NCBI GenBank assembly: GCA_902782505.1
Contig: CACZNO010000032.1
Coordinates: 1-7,523 of the forward strand
Direction: 5' to 3'
Origin: an uncultured Erysipelotrichaceae bacterium
GTDB taxonomy: Bacteria; Bacillota_I; Bacilli_A; Erysipelotrichales; Erysipelotrichaceae
Length of the DNA: 7,523 bases
Part shown: positions 1-6,248 of the stretch, one piece after another
Position numbering within the stretch: position 1 is the stretch's first letter
Layout: each line of letters opens with the position of its first letter
Position numbers and translations under genes: made by a program
Notes under the pieces: generated by a model
Database searches by the model: none
The model's input: the letters and a program-made list of their open reading frames with translations, nothing else
What the model was told of the DNA's origin: nothing

Positions 1-800
1 CGGCATACCGCCGCGACGGTTTCCTCCGTCTCTTTTCGAAGAATCTTTGCCGTGCGTACTTCCGCGTCTTCCGGACAATTTTCAAAATCCGCGTTTAACA
101 GTTCTCCTTCAGGCAAAACCACCTGTAGGATATCCGCATACTCCCGAACCGTTTTATCGCCGTATACACCCTTAAAGATGCCCTGTAACTCGTTCCATAC
201 CCTTTCAGCTGAAAGATATGATAAGAGTTCTTTCTTTTTACGCATTGCCCCGGCGGTTTCCGGTTCACATTCCAATCCGAACCGTGCGATAAAACGCAAT
301 CCCCGTAGAATCCGTAAGGCGTCTTCTTCAAATCTTGTTTCCGCGTTCCCGACCGCCCGCAGAATCCCCTTCCGCAGATCTTCTTCTCCGCCGAACAGAT
401 CCAGAATACCGGTTTTAGGGTCATACGCCAGTGCGTTGATCGTAAAATCACGGCGTGAAAGATCTTCTCTGAGACTCGCGGTAAAATGCACGCCGGAAGG
501 ATGACGGTGATCGTTATACTGTCCGTCCGTACGGTACGTGGTCACTTCCACGTTTTCTCCCGCCGCACGGACCGTCATCGTTCCGTGTTTCTCTCCGGTC
601 GGGATCAGATGATCCGACGCAAAAACCGCGCGCATTTCCTCCGGAAGCGCGTTGGTGGTCAGGTCATAGTCGTGCACCGGGATTCCTAAAAGCGCGTCAC
701 GGACGCTGCCGCCTACCAGATATACTTCATATCCGGCGTCTTTCAGTTTGCCGTATACATACTGCACGGATGCGGGAAATCGAATCACTGTTTTTTTCAT
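1..800 (-). CDS. cca: CCA tRNA nucleotidyltransferase, N-terminal part (runs off the left edge)
   Basis: This enzyme adds or repairs the 3' CCA end of tRNAs in the cytosol, using CTP and ATP. The 266 codons visible from the ATG at 800-798 show the class II nucleotidyltransferase core. GGSVRD is at residues 30-35, followed by the catalytic metal-binding pair D44 and D46 (HDYDL). TYRTDG is at 88-93, RRDFTINALAYD at 116-127, and EEDALRILRGLRF at about 158-170. The C-terminal HD or tRNA-binding part lies beyond position 1, so roughly 60 percent of a usual 440-450 residue clostridial-type enzyme is present. The start is supported by family length before GGSVRD. However, AAAAGGG abuts the ATG with no spacer, so no ordinary Shine-Dalgarno serves it; see the promoter entry. 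The gene is divergent from two tRNA genes that already encode CCA, so repair would be its main job for those. A poly(A) polymerase of the same superfamily is a less likely alternative. Confidence 0.95.
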   Translation of the reverse strand, partial: MKKTVIRFPASVQYVYGKLKDAGYEVYLVGGSVRDALLGIPVHDYDLTTNALPEEMRAVFASDHLIPTGEKHGTMTVRAAGENVEVTTYRTDGQYNDHRHPSGVHFTASLREDLSRRDFTINALAYDPKTGILDLFGGEEDLRKGILRAVGNAETRFEEDALRILRGLRFIARFGLECEPETAGAMRKKKELLSYLSAERVWNELQGIFKGVYGDKTVREYADILQVVLPEGELLNADFENCPEDAEVRTAKILRKETEETVAAVC

Positions 801-807
801 CCCTTTT

Positions 808-816
808 ATTATAACA
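808..816 (-). promoter_or_regulatory. Extended -10 promoter for cca, possibly giving a leaderless transcript
   Basis: On the minus strand, TGT at 816-814 directly precedes a perfect TATAAT at 813-808, which is the extended -10 arrangement TGnTATAAT. No good -35 hexamer lies 16-18 bases upstream. Only seven bases (AAAAGGG) separate the -10 box from the cca ATG at 800, so initiation about seven bases downstream would fall on or next to the start codon. The short AT-rich box could also be a chance match, with the true promoter elsewhere. Confidence 0.5.
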
Positions 817-822
817 AAAGAC

Positions 823-851
823 TTGAAGTTTATGATTCGGTATTGTAGAAT
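823..851 (+). promoter_or_regulatory. Sigma-A type promoter for the tRNA pair
   Basis: TTGAAG at 823-828 and TAGAAT at 846-851 are separated by exactly 17 bases, a good vegetative promoter. The expected start of transcription is near 858, a few bases before tRNA-Leu at 862, as is common for tRNA operons. Its -35 and spacer occupy the place where the divergent cca promoter would need its own -35 contacts. Confidence 0.7.
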
Positions 852-861
852 ATTTGAGCAT

Positions 862-950
862 GCCCGAGTGGCGAAATCGGCAGACGCAGTGGACTCAAAA
901 TCCACCGGTGGTGAAACACCATGACGGTTCGAGTCCGTCCTCGGGCACCA
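862..950 (+). tRNA. tRNA-Leu, anticodon CAA
   Basis: This 89-base class II tRNA reads UUG codons. The acceptor stem GCCCGAG at 862-868 pairs perfectly with CTCGGGC at 940-946, followed by discriminator A and an encoded CCA at 948-950. The anticodon stem 889-893/901-905 encloses the loop CTCAAAA, placing the anticodon CAA at 896-898. A long variable arm forms by pairing TGGTG with CACCA. The T arm has the usual TTCGAGT loop within a GACGG/CCGTC stem. It is followed 22 bases later by a second tRNA. Confidence 0.97.
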
Positions 951-972
951 AATCTTAAACAACGTAAACACT

Positions 973-1061
973 GGAGGATTGGCCGAGTGGTTTATGGCAC
1001 CGTCTTGGAAAGGCGGCGTAGTTAACAGCTACCCCGAGTTCGAATCTCGGGTCCTCCGCCA
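973..1061 (+). tRNA. tRNA-Ser, anticodon GGA
   Basis: This 89-base class II tRNA reads UCC and UCU. The acceptor stem GGAGGAT at 973-979 pairs with GTCCTCC at 1051-1057 (one terminal T-G wobble), followed by discriminator G and an encoded CCA at 1059-1061. The anticodon stem CCGTC/GGCGG encloses the loop TTGGAAA, with GGA at 1007-1009. A long variable arm and the T loop TTCGAAT are present. No separate promoter is evident in the 22 bases after tRNA-Leu, so the two tRNAs are most likely processed from one transcript. Confidence 0.97.
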
Positions 1062-1063
1062 TC

Positions 1064-1096
1064 GAAAAAAAAGAACTCCCAAACGGGAGTTTTTTT
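1064..1096. terminator. Bidirectional intrinsic terminator between the tRNAs and the minus-strand operon
   Basis: AACTCCC at 1074-1080 pairs with GGGAGTT at 1085-1091 around the loop AAAC, and the stem can be lengthened by A-T pairs. A run of seven Ts follows on the plus strand (1090-1096) and an eight-base A run precedes it (1065-1072). The structure is therefore a hairpin plus U-tract in both directions. It can end the tRNA transcript and the convergent operon, whose last stop codon is at 1103-1101. Confidence 0.85.
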
Positions 1097-1100
1097 CTGA

Positions 1101-1403
1101 TTACAAAACGAAGAACTTCTGGATCCATGGGACAAACAGCGTCATGGCCAATACCAGAATAACCGTCACCAGCATTACCACAATCGACGATAAGATACGC
1201 GTCGACGGAGCGGTTTTTACATGAATGATCAAATCGCCGAAGGAAAACGCAATCAGTAAAATTGCGGCGGCCATCACGCCCAACTCCGGCAGCGAGAATC
1301 CCAGATCCTTCATTTTAAACAGGAAAAATGCCGCGGCGATCACATACGCCGATAACGACACGACCGCGAAGAACTCCGCGACTCCTACAGACTTCTTGTT
1401 CAT
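1101..1403 (-). CDS. Small three-helix membrane protein, last gene of the operon
   Basis: This 100-residue protein is not recognised as a named family. It is almost wholly hydrophobic, with three likely membrane helices at about residues 10-29, 39-61 and 70-92. They are joined by a short charged loop (KMKDLG) and a second loop (HVKTAPSTR). There is no cysteine, so it cannot itself carry thiol redox chemistry. The start at 1403 is backed by a strong site, GGGGAGGG, seven bases upstream and inside the end of the preceding gene. Its ATG lies two bases after that gene's TAA, so translational coupling to the CcdA-thioredoxin fusion is likely. An accessory subunit or partner of the fusion is a reasonable inference from position only. 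The gene ends with TAA just before the shared terminator. Confidence 0.8.
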   Translation of the reverse strand: MNKKSVGVAEFFAVVSLSAYVIAAAFFLFKMKDLGFSLPELGVMAAAILLIAFSFGDLIIHVKTAPSTRILSSIVVMLVTVILVLAMTLFVPWIQKFFVL

Positions 1404-1405
1404 AC

Positions 1406-2530
1406 TTATCCCTCCCCGTTCGTAAGCTGTTCATAGACCTGTCTCAGCTGGCTTGTATCCAGATATCCCGGCGCATAACCGAGAAAATCAAAATTCCGGT
1501 CTATGAAGAATGTGGTCGGATACCCGTTTACGCCCCACGAATTGCCGATCGTACAGCCCGGGTCCAGTAATATTGTATACGGAATTTGTTTTTCTTCCAT
1601 ATATTTCCGTATTTGTTCGTCACTTTCCGAAGTGATTTCCAGTATTCCTACGGTGATGACATCCGGGAACTCGTTTCCCAGCGCAATAAACGAAGGTATT
1701 TCCTCCTGGCAGTATCCGCACCAGGTGGCAAAATAGTTGACCACGATCGGATGTCCTTTGAAATCGGAAAGACGGTACCGGTTTCCGTCGTACCCAACCG
1801 CTTCAAAATCATATGCCGATACGGTTCCGTGGGATTCCGACGGCTGGACTGCGGGCTGTAAGAGCCCTTTGTACGTCGTTACGCCTCCGTAGAAAAGATA
1901 AACGCCTACCGCCAGCAGCAATACCGCACCGGCCTTCTGGATCACCGGCAGGATATTCTTTCTCTTCTGGAGCCATTCCAGCATCTTTTCCGAAAAAACA
2001 CCCAGAAAGAGAAACGGAATCGCAAACCCGGCAAGATACATGGCCAGACATACATATCCTTTGGGATCACTGGCAGACAAGACCGCAATCGAAGAAAGCG
2101 CAGGTCCGACGCACGGAGTAAAAGAAAAACTGTAGAAGAATCCCAGCAGAAACGGTTTCAGCATCCCGGCGGTATCCTGCAGAAGACGGTTGGTGTGTTT
2201 GCCCGGATTCCACCCGGTGTGGATCTGAAACAATCCGATTTCCGACAAGGCGATCAAAATGACGATCACACCGCCGGTCAGCTGGAGAATTCCCTTATAG
2301 TCGCGGAAAAACTGTCCTGCGGCAAACGCCGTGATTGCCAGCAATACGATCGCAAACGAAATACCCAGAGTAAACAAAAGAGTCCGGACAAACGTACGGG
2401 AAAGCTTTTTATCGTTTCCGGCAGAACCGGAGAAATACGCGAGGAATACCGGCAGAACCGGCACCGTGCAGGGCGAGAAAAAAGAAGCCAGTCCTTCCGC
2501 AAAAGAAGCCCATAAAGTCAGCTCATTCAT
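1406..2530 (-). CDS. CcdA-type membrane thiol transporter fused to an extracytoplasmic thioredoxin-like domain
   Basis: This 374-residue protein joins two partners that are often separate. Residues about 1-216 form a six-helix CcdA/DsbD-beta module, which passes electrons from cytosolic thioredoxin across the membrane. Its two expected active cysteines are present: C21 in SPCTVP and C140 in FTPCVGP. A linker at about 217-235 leads to a TlpA/ResA-like thioredoxin fold at about 236-370, with the active site WCGYC (C271 and C274) and the cis-proline motif GYPTTFFID (P338). An extra cysteine, C326, lies before this motif. With six helices the redoxin should sit outside the cell, so the fusion should deliver reducing power to extracytoplasmic disulfides or to a methionine sulfoxide reductase; the client is unknown. 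Its ATG overlaps the preceding gene by eight bases, with AAGGGGAA upstream. No cytochrome c genes are nearby, so a cytochrome maturation role is not supported. Confidence 0.93.
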   Translation of the reverse strand: MNELTLWASFAEGLASFFSPCTVPVLPVFLAYFSGSAGNDKKLSRTFVRTLLFTLGISFAIVLLAITAFAAGQFFRDYKGILQLTGGVIVILIALSEIGLFQIHTGWNPGKHTNRLLQDTAGMLKPFLLGFFYSFSFTPCVGPALSSIAVLSASDPKGYVCLAMYLAGFAIPFLFLGVFSEKMLEWLQKRKNILPVIQKAGAVLLLAVGVYLFYGGVTTYKGLLQPAVQPSESHGTVSAYDFEAVGYDGNRYRLSDFKGHPIVVNYFATWCGYCQEEIPSFIALGNEFPDVITVGILEITSESDEQIRKYMEEKQIPYTILLDPGCTIGNSWGVNGYPTTFFIDRNFDFLGYAPGYLDTSQLRQVYEQLTNGEG

Positions 2531-3767
2531 GCGCTTCCCCTTCCATCTCTTCCGTTAAGCGGAACCAATCGGTCATCAGGTTCAGGACCTTATTGGTGGC
2601 GCTTCCCGTCGCATACGTGTGGACGTAAATGTGCACCGGTTTTTCAATCGGTTCGAGTTTATAATCCGGATTGATCTGCAGGTAGCCTTCCAGATCGGGT
2701 TTCAGTTCAAGATGACGGAAAACCTCGGAATGTTCCGCTTCGTAATCGTTAAGGGCTTTGCGGTATGCGTTATGAACACGGTTGGTATTGTTGTCGTAAT
2801 CCGTCATGCAGATGACCCGGATCCCCAATTCATTCAGGAACAGGAAAAATAACGGCATCGTCGCCTTTCCGAGGCAATTGATGAATGTCACGCGGTGTTT
2901 GCGGATCCACTCGGGATACAATCCTTCCGCCGCATAATCGAACAACACGCCTTCGCTGGCGCCCTCGCCCAGAATCACCGTACTGGAAAACGAAATATCA
3001 AACAATTGTTTCTTCAGGGTGCTTCCGAGGTAATTGGTGTAGTTGTGCTCTACCACGTTTTTCAATCCCTGGTAGATCTGTTTTTCGCCGGAAAATCTCC
3101 GCAGCAGCATCGGATCCTTGTGATAAAAATCCTTGACCCGCTGTTCCAGGGCGGACAAGTCCGGCTGGAAGACGCTGCGTACTCCGTCGCGGATCGTCAA
3201 ACGGACGATCTGTTCGGGATTGGTCACCAAATCGGCAACGACGTTATCCAGATTCGTCGCGACAATAACCGGGTTTCCTTCGTAGCGGATATGCTTTAAT
3301 AATACCGCCATCTCCGTCCGTAACACCGGGTGTGCCATCAGCTCCGGCTCATCGATCAAAAGAAGATAGCGTTCATCATGAATGAGGTTCAGCGCCGCAA
3401 TCAGCGCCAGACGTCTCCAGGCGAAGTTTTCATCGACGATTCCCAGTTTCAGATCCACGTTCGCCAGACGGGTTTTCATGAACTGATACACCGGATCGGC
3501 GACCTCCGAGGAGATTTTTCCCAGCAATTCCGGCGTATTTTCCGCCCCGATCTTCTTCATGATTTTTTCCGCGGCGGCAATAACGACTCCGAATCCGAAA
3601 TAATAGACTTCATCGATTTCTGACGACAGGCGATACTCTCCCTTGGCGACCGCGTTCAAAAACGCCGTCTTACCGTTTCCGTTTTCCGCGACTAAAATCG
3701 CCTGACCGTCAACGATCCGGACGCTGGAAGAATACGCAGGGACTTCAATTACTTCGGTGATTTTCAT
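2523..3767 (-). CDS. Compact OLD-family-like ATPase with C-terminal TOPRIM domain
   Basis: This 414-residue protein has the two-part design of OLD (overcoming lysogenization defect) nucleases. The N-terminal ABC/SMC-like ATPase shows a Walker A variant AENGNGKT at 27-34 (alanine in place of the first glycine). Walker B LLLIDEPE is at 135-142, followed by IVATNLDN at about 168-175. The C-terminal TOPRIM part carries GEG at 267-269 with E268, and the acid pair D323 and D325 in TDYDN, as expected for metal-dependent nicking or cleavage. Only about 85 residues separate Walker A from the signature region, so the usual long arm or dimerisation insert is missing. The signature position reads NFAWRRLALIAAL rather than an SGG-like motif. 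It sits inside a housekeeping-type operon, starting two bases after the aminopeptidase stop with a weak upstream AAAGAAA, so coupled translation is likely. A DNA repair, RNA processing or defence role cannot be chosen from sequence. Confidence 0.85.
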   Translation of the reverse strand: MKITEVIEVPAYSSSVRIVDGQAILVAENGNGKTAFLNAVAKGEYRLSSEIDEVYYFGFGVVIAAAEKIMKKIGAENTPELLGKISSEVADPVYQFMKTRLANVDLKLGIVDENFAWRRLALIAALNLIHDERYLLLIDEPELMAHPVLRTEMAVLLKHIRYEGNPVIVATNLDNVVADLVTNPEQIVRLTIRDGVRSVFQPDLSALEQRVKDFYHKDPMLLRRFSGEKQIYQGLKNVVEHNYTNYLGSTLKKQLFDISFSSTVILGEGASEGVLFDYAAEGLYPEWIRKHRVTFINCLGKATMPLFFLFLNELGIRVICMTDYDNNTNRVHNAYRKALNDYEAEHSEVFRHLELKPDLEGYLQINPDYKLEPIEKPVHIYVHTYATGSATNKVLNLMTDWFRLTEEMEGEAHE

Positions 3768-3769
3768 GA

Positions 3770-5152
3770 CTAGATTTTCTTTAAGAAAGCGCGGTATGCG
3801 CGGTAGGCTTCATAAATGTCGGCTTTGGACGCAACTTCATGCGGAGCGTGCATCCCTAATACCGGCACGCCGGTATCCAAGACATTCATGTTGTCGTTGG
3901 CGAGAATATAAGCGATCGTTCCTCCTCCGCCCGCATCGACTTTGCCGAGTTCCGCGGTCTGGAACTGAATGTTTTCTTCATCGAGAAGATTCCGAACCCG
4001 GGCGATCATCTCCGCGTTCGCGTCGTTGCAATGGTACTTTCCGCCCGAACCGTTGTACTTGACCATGGACATTCCTCTTCCGAGATAGGCGCAATTGTTC
4101 TTGTCCATCACCGAGGAGAAATTCGGATCGTAACCGGCAGATACATCGTTGGAAAGCATATCCGAATGCGCGTACATCTGCCGTAATTCATATTCGCTGA
4201 ACCCGCCCGAAAGATGCATCATCGTAACCAGCACTCCCTCCAAAAAGCGGCTGTGCATGCTGGTGGAACCGTAACTGCCGATTTCTTCCTTGTCGACCAG
4301 AATGATGCCGGCGGTTCGATCAGGTCTTTCCGTTTTAGCCAACGCCATCAAGGACGTATACCCGCATACGCGGTCATCATGGCCGTATCCCATGATCATG
4401 GAACGGTCCAGTCCGTAATCTCTTGCGGGTCCGGCAGGCACCACTTCAAGTTCCGCGGAAATGAAGTCTTCTTCCTCGAAATCATACCGTTCCTTCAGGA
4501 TTTTCAGGATATTCTTTTTGACCCGGTCGGTCTCGCTGTCATCCTCTGTGCATAACGGGATCGATCCCAGGGTGATGTTGAGCTGTTCGCCTTCCACGGT
4601 ATTGCGCACGGTCTTTTCCAGCTGTTCCTTTGCCAGATGCACCAGCAGATCCGTGATCCCGACTACCGGATCGTTGGGATCTTCCCCGATCGAAACCGGA
4701 ATCACCGTGCCGTCTTTCTTACATACGACTCCGTGCAACGCCATCGGAATGGACAGCCATTGATACTTCTTGATGCCCCCGTAATAATGGGTTTTGCCTA
4801 AAAGAAGGCCTCCGTCTTCATAAAGAGGATGCTGCTTGAGGTCCAGACGCGGGGAATCAATGTGCGCACCCAACAACCGGATGCCTTCCTTAAACGGTTT
4901 TTCCCCGATCACAAACGCGCAGAGGCTCTTTCCGCGGTTATTCGCATAGACTTTATCTCCGGCGCAAAGCGTCTCCCCGGATTTCTCATATTCCGCAAGA
5001 TCGCGGTATCCGTGTGCCTTTAAAATCTCCACGGCTTTCCGGACGCATTCCCGTTCGGTTTTGCATTCAGAGATAAACGCTTTATATTCTTCCGCAAATG
5101 CGAACACCTGCGTTTTTTCTTCTTCGGTATACTTTTCCCATGCTGTCTTCAT
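3770..5152 (-). CDS. M18 family zinc aminopeptidase
   Basis: This is a cytosolic metallo-aminopeptidase that releases N-terminal residues from peptides (aspartyl aminopeptidase/aminopeptidase I family). Its 460 residues match the longer bacterial M18 type (aminopeptidase 1) rather than the roughly 430-residue type. The family motifs are present in order: GAHIDSPRLD with H97, GYGHDDRVCGYTS with D259/D260, VDKEEIGSYGS with the catalytic and ligand pair E289/E290, NDVSAGYDPNF with D336, and GMHAPHEVASK with H437. These are the expected two-zinc ligands by comparison with known M18 enzymes. The start at 5152 has GGAGAG five bases upstream, within the 14-base gap after the preceding gene. There is no signal peptide. 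The gene ends in TAG at 3772-3770; one codon later, in frame, a TGA overlaps the next gene's ATG. Confidence 0.96.
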   Translation of the reverse strand: MKTAWEKYTEEEKTQVFAFAEEYKAFISECKTERECVRKAVEILKAHGYRDLAEYEKSGETLCAGDKVYANNRGKSLCAFVIGEKPFKEGIRLLGAHIDSPRLDLKQHPLYEDGGLLLGKTHYYGGIKKYQWLSIPMALHGVVCKKDGTVIPVSIGEDPNDPVVGITDLLVHLAKEQLEKTVRNTVEGEQLNITLGSIPLCTEDDSETDRVKKNILKILKERYDFEEEDFISAELEVVPAGPARDYGLDRSMIMGYGHDDRVCGYTSLMALAKTERPDRTAGIILVDKEEIGSYGSTSMHSRFLEGVLVTMMHLSGGFSEYELRQMYAHSDMLSNDVSAGYDPNFSSVMDKNNCAYLGRGMSMVKYNGSGGKYHCNDANAEMIARVRNLLDEENIQFQTAELGKVDAGGGGTIAYILANDNMNVLDTGVPVLGMHAPHEVASKADIYEAYRAYRAFLKKI

Positions 5153-5157
5153 GTATG

Positions 5158-5163
5158 CTCTCC
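5158..5163 (-). promoter_or_regulatory. Ribosome binding site of the M18 aminopeptidase
   Basis: GGAGAG on the minus strand lies five bases before the ATG at 5152, inside the 14-base gap to the preceding gene's TAG. It fixes the start of the aminopeptidase and shows that this gene can initiate independently of the upstream one. Confidence 0.7.
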
Positions 5164-5166
5164 ATT

Positions 5167-6147
5167 CTAATCCAAAATGCTCTTCGGAACTCTTGTCTGC
5201 AGTAAATCAAAGTATTTCATATCATCCGGCACCGGTAATCCGGTATGGAAGTTTCCGGTGATCAGATCCAGCACCGTATCCAGCGGTTCCCCGTTCTCCA
5301 GCACGTCATTGAACGCCTTCAACAGAGCTTTACCGCTTTCCGTTGCTTCTTCAAACAGTTCCCTGAAGGATTCACGGTGTTCTTCCCCGGTGCTCGGATG
5401 ATGCCAGAGGTGATGATCTTCGTTCATGACGTTCCACTCCGGATCCAGTTTGACCGGAATGATCATCGAGGTCGCGTGTCCTTCCATGTGCGCGAGCTTT
5501 TCCGCTTTCCAGACAACTTTCATCTTTCTCCCGGAAGGATCATAGAGATAGATCTCCATCCGGTGAAAATCCTGCAGAGCGATTTGAATCTGTTCAGGTT
5601 CCAGGGAAATATTCCAGATTTTTTCCAGCACTTCGCTGTATAATTGCCAAATCGGATACCAGGTGTCCGGCAGATATTTTACGATATCCTGCGGTTTGAA
5701 TTTCCGGATATCAATATTCTTCCAATCGATGATGCCGCGGTCTAACTGGGATTCAAAGAAACGGTGCGGGCTGTCCGACTGTCTGCCCGTTCCGCAGCGG
5801 TTGTAGACATAGGGATGTGCGATATGATCCAATGCCCAGTGCATCATAAACCCGGCTGTATAGGCAATTTGCCCGGGGTCCATGGATTTACGGCAGCGCG
5901 ATACCATCACCTTGAAAACTTCTCTTGTGTAGAATTGATGGATCCGGCTTCCGTGGCGCGAAACAGCTACCGCCTTCTTCCCGTCGTTCCAGGGAAACGC
6001 GTTATAGAAGAAAAACAAATCCGGTCCGGACGTACCGATCGAATAGCATTCAAACGCCTGATCAATGGATTGCATAACAAGTGACGCAGGATCGGTCTGT
6101 TTTAAAACATCGTCCCCCAACACCCGGTGTGTCAGCATACTTGGCAT
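5167..6147 (-). CDS. Zinc-dependent phospholipase C family protein, first gene of the operon
   Basis: This 326-residue protein belongs to the zinc-dependent phospholipase C/S1-P1 nuclease fold. The N-terminal helical half carries what look like the trinuclear zinc ligands in family order: H7 (LTHRVLGDD), D43 (GTSGPDLFFFY), H70, then HWALDHIAH with H103, D107 and H111, and PHRFFE with H128 and E132. Residues after about 150 have no motif I recognise but include a histidine-rich stretch (EDHHLWHH, about 243-250). Unlike clostridial alpha-toxin and Bacillus cereus phospholipase C, it has no signal peptide: it begins MPSMLTHRV, so a cytosolic hydrolase is expected. The substrate could be phospholipid, another phosphoester or nucleic acid. 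The start at 6147 is set by AAAGGAG nine bases upstream. It ends in TAG at 5169-5167, with an in-frame TGA five sense codons later overlapping the next ATG. Confidence 0.85.
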   Translation of the reverse strand: MPSMLTHRVLGDDVLKQTDPASLVMQSIDQAFECYSIGTSGPDLFFFYNAFPWNDGKKAVAVSRHGSRIHQFYTREVFKVMVSRCRKSMDPGQIAYTAGFMMHWALDHIAHPYVYNRCGTGRQSDSPHRFFESQLDRGIIDWKNIDIRKFKPQDIVKYLPDTWYPIWQLYSEVLEKIWNISLEPEQIQIALQDFHRMEIYLYDPSGRKMKVVWKAEKLAHMEGHATSMIIPVKLDPEWNVMNEDHHLWHHPSTGEEHRESFRELFEEATESGKALLKAFNDVLENGEPLDTVLDLITGNFHTGLPVPDDMKYFDLLQTRVPKSILD

Positions 6148-6156
6148 AAACTTCAG

Positions 6157-6163
6157 CTCCTTT
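6157..6163 (-). promoter_or_regulatory. Ribosome binding site of the first operon gene
   Basis: AAAGGAG on the minus strand lies nine bases upstream of the ATG at 6147. It favours this start over the internal ATG at residue 4, which would be 18 bases away. Confidence 0.75.
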
Positions 6164-6177
6164 AGTTAGACATATCT

Positions 6178-6206
6178 ATTCTATCCCCTTTTTACGAAAA
6201 AACCAA
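6178..6206 (-). promoter_or_regulatory. Candidate sigma-A promoter of the five-gene operon
   Basis: On the minus strand, TTGGTT at 6206-6201 and TAGAAT at 6183-6178 are separated by 17 bases. The -10 matches consensus at five of six positions and the -35 keeps TTG. Transcription would start near 6171, giving a leader of roughly 24 bases before the ATG at 6147. It lies just downstream of the TelA terminator, which is where a new operon promoter is expected. Confidence 0.6.
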
Positions 6207-6219
6207 ATTCTACGGACAT

Positions 6220-6248
6220 AAAAACACCTCCGGAAACCGGAGGTGTTT
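6220..6248 (-). terminator. Intrinsic terminator of the telA-like gene
   Basis: AAACACCTCCGG at 6222-6233 pairs perfectly over 12 base pairs with CCGGAGGTGTTT at 6237-6248, around a three-base loop. Read on the minus strand, the hairpin runs directly into five Ts (6224-6220). It starts ten bases after the TAA at 6260-6258, so it ends the TelA transcript and insulates the downstream operon. Confidence 0.92.

Noticed and set aside
52..504. Plus-strand open frames over cca (52-504 and 486-689)
   Set aside because: They lie opposite a clearly conserved CCA enzyme, have no family features, and are antisense shadows.
862..1061. One of the tRNAs as an amber suppressor able to read the TelA TAG
   Set aside because: The anticodons are CAA (Leu) and GGA (Ser); neither is CUA.
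2523..3767. Gabija (GajA-GajB) or another known OLD-based defence system
   Set aside because: No UvrD-like helicase or reverse transcriptase is adjacent; the neighbours are a peptidase and a CcdA fusion, and no mobile or defence genes are in the window.
5167..6147. Secreted phospholipase with signal peptide
   Set aside because: The N-terminus MPSMLTHRVLGDD lacks a charged-hydrophobic-cleavage pattern and no upstream in-frame extension with a better start was seen.
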